The notes beneath the pieces are model-generated. The model had not been told where the DNA came from and searched no databases. It saw nothing but the letters and a program-made list of their open reading frames with translations. From the NCBI RefSeq assembly GCF_040581485.1, contig NC_090129.1:30470764-30534763 (forward strand): DNA of 64,000 nucleotides, read 5' to 3'. The position numbers and the translations under genes are program-made. Positions 19,889-32,300 of the stretch are shown here, piece after piece. Source of the stretch: Linepithema humile (taxonomy: Eukaryota; Arthropoda; Insecta; Hymenoptera; Formicidae). The number at the start of each line of letters is the position of its first letter. Position 1 is the stretch's first letter.

Positions 19889-22800
19889 CAGATGTATCTT
19901 TAATCCTTTACCCATCATACCATACACCTCCCAGATAAAAATTATTTCACAGCTATATGCATTGTTAGGTTAACACAGATTTCAAATATTGTTCACTCGT
20001 TTGTTTTACAATAGAACAGACTTGATGGCCAAAGTATTATTATTTTCTCTCTCTTTCTATATGTATTCTGTATTTTCGAATTATTTTTCTCGGCGTTTGG
20101 AAAAATACTTAACGTCGCAACGCAGCTTGGAAAAGTACCGACCGCAACACAAAATTAAATGCGAGGTGAAACTGTTCCACTCGGCTCGCGAAATGATTGA
20201 TCGCCGTCGGAAACAGCCAGCAGCTTTCGTGCGCAAATAAAAAGGCTTGGCCTCCGTGTACTCGAGTAGTATTATATATGTAATGGATTTAACCTTCCGC
20301 GCACTTCCACGCGAGAGTGCGAATAAGCGCGCGCGCACGGGGGCGGAAATTAATTATGTTTGTTTAATTTCGAGATGAAAAAAGCTGCTGGCTCTGCCTC
20401 GCCCTTGCGGCGTCCGTGCGGCTTTGATTCGAGAAACAGAAAAACAAAGATAACGGGAAAAAGAAAGAATGAAAGTCAGAATTTATTTTCTTAATTGCCT
20501 TTTTCTGTGCTTAATTAACTCTTTAACTAAAATCTCTTCCAAAAATGCTAATATAAATATGATCTCTGAGATTTATCAGTATTTTTACTCGTTGAAATAT
20601 AATAAAGTAAGAATGATGTTATTAATTAATACACGTAGCTTATAAAGATAATTGCAAAATTTCGCATTTAATGAATAATTCAGTCGTATTCAATTTTGAA
20701 AGAGTGTAACTTCGACAATCTGTCGTTTCATTTATTGTTGATATTTCTATTTATAAAAGCATCAAAGGATTCAAAAGCTTTGAAAAAAATGTAATTAAAT
20801 TTTAAAGAAATATAACTTCCTATTCTAAATATAATTTTTTTGTCATTCTTTAATAATTTCGTTATCCAAACTGTTTCAAATCATAAATTACTGTTAAGTC
20901 TCGGAGATCGATGCTTCGGTTTAAAGATGAAAATGCAAGACCATCGCAATTATGTGTACAATTATTTTACTCCGAAGCCACTTGTAATGCGATACATTGC
21001 GGAAGGATATTCGCGACATAATCAATCGTTACATCATGCCGGTGCAACATGAACCATAGATCGTTATACTCACACTCGCATGCGCGGCCTGATATCGACA
21101 ACGTGCCATCAGTCACATTGCAACACAGTATGTTTGTTGCTCTCGCTGTTTATGCTGGATATCAGCATTTCGCTCTCGCATTTCCCTGCGCATGCTGGAA
21201 AATAGAATGAAATCAGTATAGTAAGCATCTTATTAGCTGTATATCAACGTTCTATGAGTTATTCAACAAAGAATATGAGATTATTCTCATGTATCTTTGA
21301 CATACGCGTCAATTTTTGAAAAATAAATAACTTGCACATTGAATCGTGTGTTTAACAGAGAAAAATTCCTTTTTAAAGACTCTCGTCAGCGATGTCAAAA
21401 CTCTTTCTAAAAACAAAATTTCTTATTAAAAATATTAAATTTTATTTTCGTAAATATATATATTTCTCATTTATGATAAATATAATATTTATCATATTTT
21501 GTACGCGCAGCCTAAGAATCCAAGAACGGAAAATTTATCGTAGAGTGCAATAACATTTACGACTTTCGGTATCGCCTTTCTCTAAACAAATGACTTGAAA
21601 TATAATAGCTCAGCAAATAGCGCGCGCACGTCCAAAATGTTCCTTGCTCTAAACGAAACAGTAACTCGATTTTCCTGGAAAAGATTCAGAGAATAATCGT
21701 CACACGAAACGATCAAAAGATCTTTCTCGGGAAAGCGCATGCAGCCGGTGGAATGCAGTAAAATGCGAGTTTGTTCATAAACACATTCGAGTAATTTGTG
21801 CTCCGAAATTCAGGTACACAAGTGTTCCGTCTTTATTATTATAAATTCACTTTCTGTTATACGCTCAGCTTAATTAGTATAGGAAAAAGATAAATAGATA
21901 ATAAAAATGTTTGTCTCACAAATTCTCACACATATAAAATGTCAAATAGTAATAAAAAAAATAGATTAATTAAATAATAAAAGTATTAATCATAAAAATC
22001 TTTACAAGTTATAAAGTGCTAATTAACACAGATTGATATACAAAATTAGATAAGCATTTGTAAATTCATATGCGTGTTTATTTCAGGAAACCTATGTGCA
22101 CATATTAATAAATTGAAATTTCTCGCTTTTAATTTTTTTAAAACTGTAACAACATTCTTGATAAATATGTAAACTGAATTGTTGATTTATCTGCAACTGT
22201 CATAGACGTTCATAAAACTTGTTTGGTCGATTACATTAACCGAGAACGATAATGACGAAGACTTCGATCGCCCTGAAAGGCGTTCGATGCATCGCAGACG
22301 CAATTGCATAAGATGTAGACGGACAATTACGTAGCGTTATGCAGTACAAGCGTATGATAGCGTGAAACAATTGAGATTAGTGCTCACTGATACGCTTTTA
22401 TGCAACCGGTATTAGTATTAATGTGCCAAGTGGAGTAATCAAATAGCAATTCTCGTATAAAATTACATTTATCAGGAGGGAAAACGTTCGAAATTCCATG
22501 CTGAAAGAATGTGCACATAGAAATTTTTCGTGGTGAAAACAACTTTCTATGTCCGATAAAAATATCGGGCAAAATTCAATTATCAATTCAATAATTATGA
22601 TATCAAACTTTTATTGATTATTATATTTGTTTATTTTCTAGGTAATAAAATTTCTTCTCTTTTTGAAGACATTTTTATTATCACTGCAAACTTTTCGAAA
22701 ACTTTATATTTCGTATGAAGTGCGTATACGCGCGTTTAAAGTCGTGTGTGATAAAACGAGACAGCAATAGATCTACAGCCACGTGGGAGCAGGATAACGA

Positions 22801-23094
22801 ATGTAAAGCATCATTTCCACTTTATATATATATAAATATCTGAATCGTTGTATTAAAAAAATGTATTATTACGCAAAACACGTTTCATCGTTACTGTTTA
22901 CGTCCCGAATCGCTTTTTTTTTAACGTTCTACAGCTTCGCCAAGCTCCTGACAGCTCGCGTGTCGACGTTGTTCCGAAATTCTCTCGTTGGAGTCGCACC
23001 TTAATCCTTCGGTACCGGCTTCGGTTCAAACACTCCCTCCACCGGCGCGAACGTCCGGAGTTGCGCGTGCGTTAGCTAGTTCTCAGTAGCGCCG
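19889..23094. other. Spacer upstream of Jra, no gene seen
   Basis: The DNA is mostly AT-rich, with a CpG-rich patch at about 20060-20440 and another just before the Jra promoter. No frame has domain-like content. Upstream regulatory DNA of Jra is the simplest reading. Confidence 0.5.
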
Positions 23095-23225
23095 ATCGGC
23101 CGGCCAATGGCGAGCTCCCAAGTACGTCATCGCCGGCGAATCGTCGCCTTCGGCAGTGAGAACATCGCTATATTTAGCCGACGTGACTCACGGGATATAA
23201 GCGAGTACGTTTAGTTGGGTGTTCA
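23095..23225 (+). promoter_or_regulatory. Jra: Putative Jra core and proximal promoter
   Basis: In order are CCAAT (23104-23108), a CRE/ATF-like TACGTCAT (23123-23130), a MEF2-type CTATATTTAG (23168-23177, fits YTAWWWWTAR), a perfect AP-1 site TGACTCA (23184-23190) and a TATA-like TATAAG (23196-23201). A start site near 23222-23230 is inferred from TATA spacing. A second AP-1 site, TGAGTCA, lies at 23350-23356. Vertebrate c-jun promoters also carry CCAAT, ATF/AP-1 and MEF2/RSRF sites, and c-jun autoregulates through AP-1. The strand is set by the gene downstream. Confidence 0.6.
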
Positions 23226-23435
23226 CAAGTTGTCGGGCCATCGTGGCGCACGGGTAATCCGCGTTCGCTCACTCGCGAACTCGCTGTGCTTCGTAACAGA
23301 AAGAGAGAGATAGATAGACGGCACACGCGCAACGCGGTCCGTCACGTCGTGAGTCATTGTTGTGTTGACAGTCGAAGCAGGCGGCTCGTGCTCGTCGCGT
23401 ATCGGTTCCGCAATTGCGGTGTCGGAGCAGCGCCG

Positions 23436-23444
23436 ATGCATTAA
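23436..23444 (+). promoter_or_regulatory. Minimal uORF 1 (ATG-CAT-TAA)
   Basis: The two-codon upstream ORF lies about 590 bases before the Jra start. Its context has C at -3 and C at +4, which is weak, so many scanning ribosomes should bypass it. Confidence 0.5.
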
Positions 23445-23639
23445 ACGTCGTAGCGACGTGTCTTTTGCGTTGAACGTGGCCGAGCGGCGGATATCGCGAG
23501 TACACAGTGTCGTCAGCGGCTTTAGCGCAACATACCGAGTGTATTTGTGAGGAAGAATCGGCGGACAGGGGCGACGTGCGTCGCACACGAAGAAACAGTC
23601 GCCGCTGGTGAATTTTTTTGCGTGTAGCCGCGCGCGGTT

Positions 23640-23645
23640 ATGTAA
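23640..23645 (+). promoter_or_regulatory. Start-stop uORF 2 (ATG-TAA)
   Basis: A start codon is followed directly by a stop. With G at -3 its context is better than that of uORF 1. Start-stop elements in other eukaryotic leaders (ATF4 is the known case) hold initiating ribosomes without elongation. A translational brake on Jra is inferred. Confidence 0.5.
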
Positions 23646-23691
23646 TCGCCGTAGCGCGGAGCGAAGTGTTTGCGCGTGACGTAGCAGAGAA

Positions 23692-23692
<1 letters not shown>

Positions 23693-23730
<38 letters not shown>

Positions 23731-23731
23731 A
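23693..23731 (+). repeat. (GA)n microsatellite in the Jra leader
   Basis: About 15 GA units are followed by GGGAGAG. It is a homopurine tract inside the transcribed leader if the inferred start is right. Confidence 0.9.
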
Positions 23732-24037
23732 CAAGAGAAGCGAAGCGGAGGAAAAGAAACGAAAAGAAGAAGGAAAACGTCGTCTCGTATTATAATTCAC
23801 GCGCAATTATAATAACGCGCACACAATCCGACGTTAGAATTCTTGGCGTTGAACGTGAAAACTCCGGAATCTCGTTCCACGTTTCGCTGTTCGGGTTCGA
23901 CAGGCGAGCGGTCGCAACTAGTGCGGGGGGGACCGCTTTCCCGTCCGGAGGCGAGAAACGGACCGAGTCCGATCGGTACACGAGGGAGAGACCCTCGGTA
24001 TTCCATCGAAAGGCAGTTAATCAGTCCGACGGCATCG

Positions 24038-24862
24038 ATGGTGCGCAGCCTGACGATGGAGCAGACGTTCTACGAGGACGCGAGCATCTACGGCGCGATG
24101 AACGGTCGCGAGAACAGCATGGGCCAGTTGAAGCGGAATCTCACGCTCGACTTGAACGGTTGCCAGCGACAGGGTCCGCAGGCGAAAAGGCCGCGGCTCG
24201 GCCCGCTACCGCCGACGCTCAACAACGTCACGCCGATTCTGACCTCGCCGGATCTCAACATGCTGAAGCTCGGCTCCCCGGAGCTGGAGAAATTGATTAT
24301 GGCGCAGCAAGACACCTTGAACAACATACCCACCCCCACGAACCAGATCCTGTTCCCGAGGGTTGTTACCGAGGCGCAGGAACTGTACGCGCGCGGTTTC
24401 GTCGACGCGCTCAACGAGCTGCACCACTCCGACAGCTCGCAGGAACCCGGCAGCATTCACGGCGCGACCTACACTACCCTGGAGCCGCCCGGCAGTGCGC
24501 AGAGTACGACAGAATCCACCCTGAGCAATCCGGGCGCTATGGTGCAGGTGAAGGACGAGCCGCAGACGGTGCCGAGCGTGTCGAACACGCCGCCGATGTC
24601 GCCGATCGACATGGAGAACCAAGAGAAGATCAAGCTGGAGAGGAAGCGGCAGAGAAACCGCGTGGCCGCCTCCAAGTGCCGACGGCGCAAGCTCGAGCGC
24701 ATCTCCAGGCTCGAGGACAAGGTCAAGCTGCTCAAGGGCGAGAACACCGAGCTGAGCGGCATCCTGAACAAGCTCAAGGAGCACGTGTGCCGGCTGAAGG
24801 AGCAGGTGTTGGATCACATGCAAGCCGGCTGCCAAATCGTGACCGTCAGCGGCCACTTCTGA
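24038..24862 (+). CDS. Jra: Jun/Jra bZIP transcription factor (AP-1 subunit)
   Basis: A single uninterrupted exon encodes 274 residues, intronless like vertebrate JUN. It dimerises with Fos and binds TGACTCA sites downstream of JNK. The JNK-docking delta region is at about 29-57. TSPDLNMLKLGSPELEKL carries the JNK sites at S70 and S80 (human S63/S73), and NIPTPT gives T99/T101 (human T91/T93). VKDEP at 171-175 is a sumoylation-type motif. The basic region RKRQRNRVAASKCRRRKLER (202-221) includes redox Cys214, and zipper leucines are at 225, 232, 239, 246 and 253. The start could be ATG 24038 (poor -3 base) or ATG 24056 (Met7, A at -3, G at +4). Human JUN METTFYDDA aligns with MEQTFYEDA. Codon use is strongly GC-rich, unlike the AT-rich genes to the left. 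Confidence 0.98.
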   Translation: MVRSLTMEQTFYEDASIYGAMNGRENSMGQLKRNLTLDLNGCQRQGPQAKRPRLGPLPPTLNNVTPILTSPDLNMLKLGSPELEKLIMAQQDTLNNIPTPTNQILFPRVVTEAQELYARGFVDALNELHHSDSSQEPGSIHGATYTTLEPPGSAQSTTESTLSNPGAMVQVKDEPQTVPSVSNTPPMSPIDMENQEKIKLERKRQRNRVAASKCRRRKLERISRLEDKVKLLKGENTELSGILNKLKEHVCRLKEQVLDHMQAGCQIVTVSGHF

Positions 24863-25362
24863 AGCTCTCGGATTCCGCCCCCTCCCCCTCCTCTGGCCCT
24901 CTTGCTGAGGTTCCTGATAACGTGCTCATCGTCTTCTTGCCTCTTTGCATAAATTTCCACGAAGAAACACTGAACTTTCATCAACGATTGCGGACCCGTC
25001 GCTCCATGTCGTTCGCAACTTTTCGGGCAAGATCTTTGTTTGTACGACTTACGTGGACTTATTGTTTTTCAAGGATATCGCGAAAATGTTTAGAAACGTT
25101 TTCTTTTTCTACCTGCCTAAACTTTAACGATATCTACGAGAGGATTCTTTCTCTACGCATACCAAACCGGAACCAAATATCTCTACAAAAACTAATCGGA
25201 AAGAAGCATTATCGTCGGGAGATTAAGTGTGCCCACCATCGCCATACCGGGAAAACCCTGTGAAGGAAAGAACCTTGAGAACGAAGAACAGGATTAAATC
25301 AATCGTCCAACGGTTTTTTTCTCGGTTCTTTTATGACATGTCTGGGCAAAGGCGACAGTAAA

Positions 25363-25415
25363 GAGCAGCGAGCAGGCGAGCGAGCAGGCGAGCGAGCAGG
25401 CGAGCAAGCAAGCAG
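25363..25415 (+). repeat. 12-bp tandem repeat (GAGCGAGCAGGC units)
   Basis: About four units of GAGCGAGCAGGC, some shortened, lie in tandem downstream of Jra. Confidence 0.85.
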
Positions 25416-25603
25416 ACGCAGCGGGAGGGAAAAGGAGGTGGTAGTCGCGGCGGAGAAGGAGGAAGGAGTGCCTTCGTATAGACGTGAAACGTAAGGATGC
25501 GTTTGGGAGAGTGGCGGGCGTGCGCGTTTGCGTGTTGCGCGCATGCGAGGGACTTTACACGCACGGCCACGCTCGGCGACGGGCGAGTGCGTGCGTCGTA
25601 TGC

Positions 25604-25690
25604 GTGAGAGAGCGAGAGAGAGAGAAAGAGAGAGAATGAGAGAGAATGTATGCGTGTGTGAAAGAGAAAGAGAGAGAAAGAGGGAGCGGT
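25604..25690 (+). repeat. GA-rich microsatellite block
   Basis: Runs of GAGAGAGAGA and AAAGAGAGAG are interrupted by a GTATGCGTGTGTG stretch. It is low-complexity purine DNA, and frames through it are Arg/Glu-rich artefacts. Confidence 0.85.
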
Positions 25691-26330
25691 AGCGCGAGAG
25701 GGGGGAAAGTACCGCGGCGGCCATTCTGGAGAACGCGAGACAGCCGACGGGTGATTCGGATCTACCGGAGGCTGAAGCTTTTCTTGCTCTTCTTCTTACC
25801 GTCGCTATCGGTAAGAAGAAGCGATCGTCGTTGAGCGGCTCGTAATCCCGCTTTCACGACCCTCGAACGCCCCTTTGTATTTTTCGAACGAAATCGACAT
25901 CCCGATTTCGGTCATTGTAAAATCTGACGATTTGTAAAATTGTACAATTTGTAGACTTGACTTTTGTAAAGCAACTCCTTTCTTTCTTGACGCTGAACGG
26001 CAAACGCCGTCTCTGTTGTTTATCGCGGACTTGCGATCTCGTATCGATTTTGCTGTACATTTCAGCAAGAGGCATTCGCTTTGCGAATGACGCGAGTCAA
26101 GAACGTTTCCTTTCGGAGATCAGCCATCGTTGCTGAATACGCGCGAAATAATAATTTTCTTGCACTCTCCATTTTCGGCATTTTGTCAAAGCGAACGCCT
26201 CGGGCAAGTCGCGAGTATTTGTACATTTGTCGAGTATTGACGGCCCTGATCGGGTCTTGTTATCTCCTTTTGAGAAAACGGAAGATAATGTGTCCTTCGA
26301 ACGCAGACAAAAATGTGTGTCTTGTGGATC

Positions 26331-26336
26331 AATAAA
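26331..26336 (+). terminator. Candidate poly(A) signal for Jra
   Basis: AATAAA lies 1.47 kb after the stop codon. The assignment rests only on its being the first canonical signal I noticed on that strand. Confidence 0.35.
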
Positions 26337-29300
26337 GAAAAAGAGGGATCACCTTTTCTGGCGCGATTTTATGCCGACAGCCGCGCGACGGACTACTTGT
26401 GATAAGCGCAATCAAACCGGGAGATCACGTTTGCCTTGTATCCCGAATGCAATTTCGTGAGCGTCGAGAGACTCGAGCATTCCGCTAGTTTTGGAAACTT
26501 TCTAGACTTTGGTGCATACGAATTGACAAATTAATTCTAAGGAGTACGGTGCTGTAATATAGCCGCGCAAAAAAAAAAAACAGGACAGTCTGCAATAACG
26601 CGTTTTCTGTGTTGGACGATAGAATCGATCGATGATGACTATTAAGCGTTCCTTCCAAAAAATGTGTTTAATTTATTGAGTTTGTTTAATATTGAATTTT
26701 TATGAAAATATATATTTCTTTCTGTTGAAGAAAGCCAAGTTTTTGAAAAAACTATAAAAATATTCTTTTAATTGAGGATAGCGAAAAAAAAAATGACGTT
26801 TCCAATTTATAATTTTACGGCAAACTTGTATATTTAAAAAATTTTTAGATTGTTATGATTGTAAAAGTATATAAAAGAATAATTGTTTTATCTTATCTAT
26901 GTTTTGTCTATCAATTGATTGAAAGATTATCCGAATAACGATAATATTTATCGTGTGTTTAAAAAGTGTCGGCAGAAGACGCGTTCACTATGACTACAAC
27001 CTAGCGCATTGATCCATCGATATTTCTCCGACGTGCCTCGTTCCGTCGTTTCGACAGCAACGCGTTGATTGCATGTATCGAAGTGGCCTCGTTTTAACCC
27101 TGCTTTTGAAAGAACTAGCGCTATTAAGGCTGTACAAATAGAATAGTGTTCGGGGAGCAGTCGCTCGCGTTGAACTTGTCGAAGGATCGTCATCCCGGGG
27201 CGAAAAGGATGGGCGCGGTATACGTTCGTGGCGAAGGACAGTCTGTGCTAATTAATCTGATTGTGCATAATTATCAACATATTTAAAAAGAGTAATGGCA
27301 AAAGTAGTCACACATAATTATATGATCGATCGATCATATATGTCACGACAAGATTTAAAAAATTTTTGCACTCTGCATTCATATTTTTCTCGCTTTAGTT
27401 TTAATTAATCAAATTATTTTATTCAACATGAACCATCTTTTTCTTCATACGCAAATATATTAATTGCAATGCAACAATCATATAATCTGTGAAAATTTTG
27501 CAGTTTTTATCATCCAGTAAAATTCGACAAACGATCGATAAACTTTCTATCTACTAGAATTGCAAATGTTAATACAAGTTTTAATATAGTTGCGTGTAAT
27601 TATATTTAATTATATTAAAATATATAAAATTAAATTATATTTCATTATGTTTAAATTCAGAGCACGTTAATACTGTTTCTTTTCTCAAATAAAATGCACA
27701 GTTTGTCCATATCACCGTGATTGGTATACCGCATCCGTTTGCGCGACTCTCCGGGAAACCCCGAATCTTTCCCTTAGCTCTTAAGCCGGAGACGATCAGC
27801 GGAGTAGTCACGTTCTCCTTGGTTCTACCGCGTAGAACACAATTTCGTCATATGTGCATCTAGTCTTGTCCAGTATGCCCTTGTAATTTGCGCGCAATAT
27901 GTATGCGCGCAGTCGCATACACACCACACACATACATACACACAGGATACTCACGGGTCCGAAATACACGTATATTATACATATGGTGGTCGCCGCAACC
28001 GCGTTCACCGCGTGTTACACGAGCCGCGCGGCGTCGACAGACGTCGCGACGGGTACGCGTGGCCCGACGTAGGTTCTACGCGGCATTGGCCGCCACACTG
28101 GAAACGTCCACACTGCTCGAATATACATTTTTCTTAAGACGCAAGTATACCGACATTCGCTATTGTATCTTTATACATTTGTAACATACGCGGCCGTATG
28201 ATATATTTTAATACGAGGATCGTAGGCTTAATCCGAGAATGCTCGCTGCACGCAAGCTATCGTTATCGCGACAGCTCGATATCGGCAATAAATAAACTCC
28301 CCGCCCCGGATGTCCAGCTTAATCTCTCCGTTCGATTCCGTGTAGAGTTATTTGTAACGTAAGACTTTTTAAGCAAACTTTATTAATGTAGTTCTTTTTT
28401 TTCGCAACGCATATTCTATATTCGAAAGAATTTTAGATCACAGATATGTGTATCGAACGGAAAGATTAAAAGTGGAATACCTTGTAGAGGGAAGCGAGCA
28501 ATAAGACAAAATAATGTTACCTCCGTTTTGCGCATTATCTTGTAAGCGGCGGATATATGAGACGGATTGCGCGCGATCACGAAGAAAAATACAAACTTAT
28601 ACGGAGAAAAATCACGATTTATCGCGCTGTATCAGCCGTGCCGTTGTGCAATTCTTCGCAAATAATGTCCTCGTCCCCGTAATTTCGCCTGAGAATTCCG
28701 AGTTTCTCGGGCGAATCGTCAACGTGTAAAATTCTCAAGGAAACGATTGTTATAAAAAAAAAAACAAACAAGTTGATGACAAAGAGATGATATTTATAGA
28801 AAGAATATGTATTGTATAAATATATTTTGTTGTAATTTTTTACAAGATATTTTAAAATCATACGAGGAAATAAAATTGACATTTGGTTAAAGTAAAAAAA
28901 TTATGTAAATCTTTCACGATTTTGTCGCTCGACAAAACACACGTATTTTTCTTCGTGCGGACGTTGCGTAACGCCGTCGCGAAATCTAGCGGGTGTGCAT
29001 GGCGTGAGCGAACGGCGGACCACACCTATCGATTTATTCGCGATTTAAGACTCTTGTCTTCGATATATTGGGAGGAAATATATTCCGCTGAGAATATTGT
29101 CGAGCAATTGCTATTTTAGGATAAACGACCATAAAAACGAGCGTCAATTCCAAATGAATAAAAATCTTTTTTCTGATGCTCGATTTTTCGTTTTTCATAT
29201 TACGCGAGACAATTTTTAGACGCGACAATGGAGCTTCAATCAAATTAATTAAGCGATAGACGAATCAACCCTCTTGACGACGAAATTTGCGATCGATCTT

Positions 29301-32300
29301 TTACATTTTCAAACGCATATTTTATCGATTCGAGAAGAAAGAGGAGCAGGACACTGAAAAAAATCTGTGCGAAACTGCGCGCTTGCTTAATTCTTGCGAT
29401 TACTATTGACCTCGTTTTCTCTCTCTTCATACTTTTTTTTTTTTAACATTGACCCGTAACACAAGAATGTTAAGATGTATTTATTTCTTAAGATTAATCC
29501 TCCGATGCTCGCAACGATCATGATGATAGTATTATGCGGGAAAAATAGATTAAGCAAATGTTTTCAACAGATTTCACGGATAAAAATAATTTTTATAATA
29601 ATGATTTTATGATTCGATAATTTGATTATTATAATTTATCAATTTTGAGATTTATTTTGAACTGGTGCAAACAAATATTGGATCATTGGATTATTATAAA
29701 TGATTATTGTGAAAACTTACATACATAAATTAGTGACGAGTAACGGTGGATTAAATACGCGCTGTTTCCTCTCGCTTGAATTCACACTGTATTTATTCGT
29801 CGCGATGACACCCAATCGTCGCTTCGTACTCTCGATCGCAGAATCTCGACTCGTGCTCGAGCTGTTCGGGCAAAATTTTGAACGAGGGCGAGGCAGAAGC
29901 GCGTGTGCCTCTACCTCGCCCATCTGCAATTTAACCCTTTGTGATTCGATTCGACAAACATAAAAATATTCTATTTTAGAGATGAAATTGTTTTCAACGT
30001 TTGCAGTTGAAAATTTGAACAAATGTAAAATATGTACACGTTTCTCGATATGGGATCGCAAAGGGCTAAAATCAAAGGGAATTCTTCGTCCGTATTTTTG
30101 TCGCGCATTTAGCGTTAAATATATAGCTGACAGAGTTTTATCTAAATGTGCCGTTAAATAAGTACGGAAACAGGCTCACGAGTACGAACCAGACGTTCAT
30201 ATGCACGGCGTGCCTTTTTTTTCCCCGAGTTAATCGTGCGAGCGACACTTTTCAAGGGCATGCGCCTTTTTTCAGGGCGTTAAGGCGGGCGAGGAGAGCG
30301 GTGGCGCAAAATGCAATGAAAGTAATAAAAACCACATGTGATTTAGTCAGTAAGCGAAAAAACCCCCATTAGAGTATAATATCGCGTGGCGGGGTGTTGT
30401 GCGGTGGTTAACGACGCCCGTGAAAGAGAGATAGAAGAAATACACACATACACTCATACACGCGCGCGCAATAGATTTACGTATAACATTAAACATGAGA
30501 GTATATAAATATTGCTATTATAAAATGTAATAATATTATATATATATACACATATATATATGTTATATATTGTCTACCGACAGAGCGAAGAAATCTTTTT
30601 TTACGAATAATTTTATTTTTGAATGAACGACGAAATAAAATTTCAATATATTAAATGTAATCAGGTTGCGTGGCTTCTTTTCCTGTCCCTGATATATTTT
30701 TTCTTTTAGTATTTAATTTAGTATTTAATGGTTAAGTCATAATTACTCTTCCACGTGACTTGCAAACATTTTAATCCTCGAACGCGCTTATAACGATACT
30801 TGCGAATATCGTATTTGCGAAGATAAACTGCTACATTTCCGTTTCTGGAGACTAAAAGCAGAGACCGAAGAGCGAAGGATAATGAAGCTAAATTCCAATG
30901 TAAAGAGACTGTACTCCCTCCCCTCTGTCCGTGTTAATTATTGCAATTGGCTAATTGGCTCAATTGGGAAAGTTCTCGGTACAAATTAAAATCGGCGAGC
31001 ACGGTTTTAAAAGTGCTCTAGTTATTGGGACGACCTTTCATTCCGAGAATCTCTTTTTAACGAACGCTAATTTGGGTTTTATTTTCCTTAAGAGCAACGT
31101 TTTATATTGAAACAAAAACATCGCTAGAAAAGAATCTCTTTAATTTAATTATATAATATAAAAACTAACGATCATACACAACACTGTGTTTTTATATTGA
31201 AGAAAAACTATTATGTACTGTTATGTAATATTACGTAACTTTATGAAACAGGTATATACATATAGATTCAGTGGTCATTCACTGATGGAAATGTATGTAC
31301 ATGAGTATAGTCTTTTTACTAATATCAGCAAATTTGCGATAATACTTTCAACCTTGTTTCAGGCAACGCTTTAATCAGCTCTTTTACTTTCGCTTGGTCA
31401 TTACGTTTGCGCAAATTGTGAACGTACAACTGTAAAACTTTATTTGAACTTACTTTCATTGATTGGCACGCCCATTAATGCCTAATGTCATTAAGGCAAG
31501 GTTACTTTTTTTAGATACCCCAAATCGACATATAATTACTCTTTTTGAAATAGTTAGCAAACTCCTAAATTACGACATAAAATTTTCGCTCGTACTTCAA
31601 ATAGTAACGATACGTTTCATATACACATCTGAGGAAAAATACTGATTTTACAATTGTAGAGAGAAATGATTTATGTACGATACGCGAGGATTCTTCAAAA
31701 TATTTAACGTGGCGGTATTTTCCTAGATTTTACATTTATTTATGATATGCAAGTATAATTCAAAACATATTATGATGCCGTGTTTTTTTTTTCAATTCAG
31801 CTTCGTTTAGCGAACAAATATACTTTAGAGGAAAATAACAGAAAGCGCGAATCACGCTTATTAGAATTAAATTATCACGAGGAATGTTATCTTCTTCTCA
31901 CTCGGGGGAATTAACCACGGCATATGGATTCTGTGGTCTAAGGAAACACGTGTGCGCACGATGTTCGCACGATTATCGCGTTTAAGATTACGATCAGCGC
32001 ACTTGGCCATTAATAATTCGTGGTATTTTTAGTCGGAAGGACATACGCGAGCGTGTGAAACAAAGACCTTCTCGTCAAATCGGAACGTCGCAAAGCTTTA
32101 TGAAAGTCATCGGGGAAAAAGTGACGATCGTAAAAAATGCATTCACGGTCGCGAATGAGTCGATAAGATGCGGTATAAATTCCACCGAGCTTGGAATGCA
32201 CATTGAGATGCATATAACTACACTCAAGAAGTGAAATGACACTATGTCCAGATAATTTGTCAAAACAATTGCCGAAAAAAATCAAACGATAAGAAGAAAG

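Larger units (their letters stand above)
23226..24037 (+). other. Jra: Jra 5' leader (inferred)
   Basis: This GC-rich leader of about 0.8 kb contains a purine (GA)n tract at about 23693-23731. It has only two ATG triplets before the coding start, both opening minimal uORFs. From about 23843 the Jra frame is open upstream of the ATG, but that stretch begins with TTG and contains no ATG, so it should be untranslated. The start site and absence of 5' introns are assumptions. Confidence 0.5.
24863..26336 (+). other. Jra: Jra 3' UTR (inferred extent)
   Basis: No further coding is seen after TGA. The first canonical AATAAA on the plus strand that I noticed is at 26331-26336, and an ATTAAA lies near 25293 as an earlier option. 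The interval includes an imperfect 12-bp tandem repeat (25363-25415) and long GA-rich tracts (about 25604-25690). Its true end needs transcript data. Confidence 0.4.

Noticed and set aside
23843..24037. N-terminal extension of Jra by about 65 residues
   Set aside because: The frame is open but starts at TTG and has no ATG before 24038. JUN homology begins at MEQTFYEDA.
24206..24856. Minus-strand 216-residue frame across Jra
   Set aside because: Antisense shadow of Jra caused by GC-rich third positions.
24160..25263. 367-residue frame overlapping Jra
   Set aside because: It is the +1 shadow of the GC-rich Jra coding sequence, with Ala/Arg/Glu-rich composition and no ATG-supported start.
27801..28200. 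Open frames in a CpG-rich block
   Set aside because: Arg-rich, simple-repeat (CACACA) derived frames without homology or splice sites.
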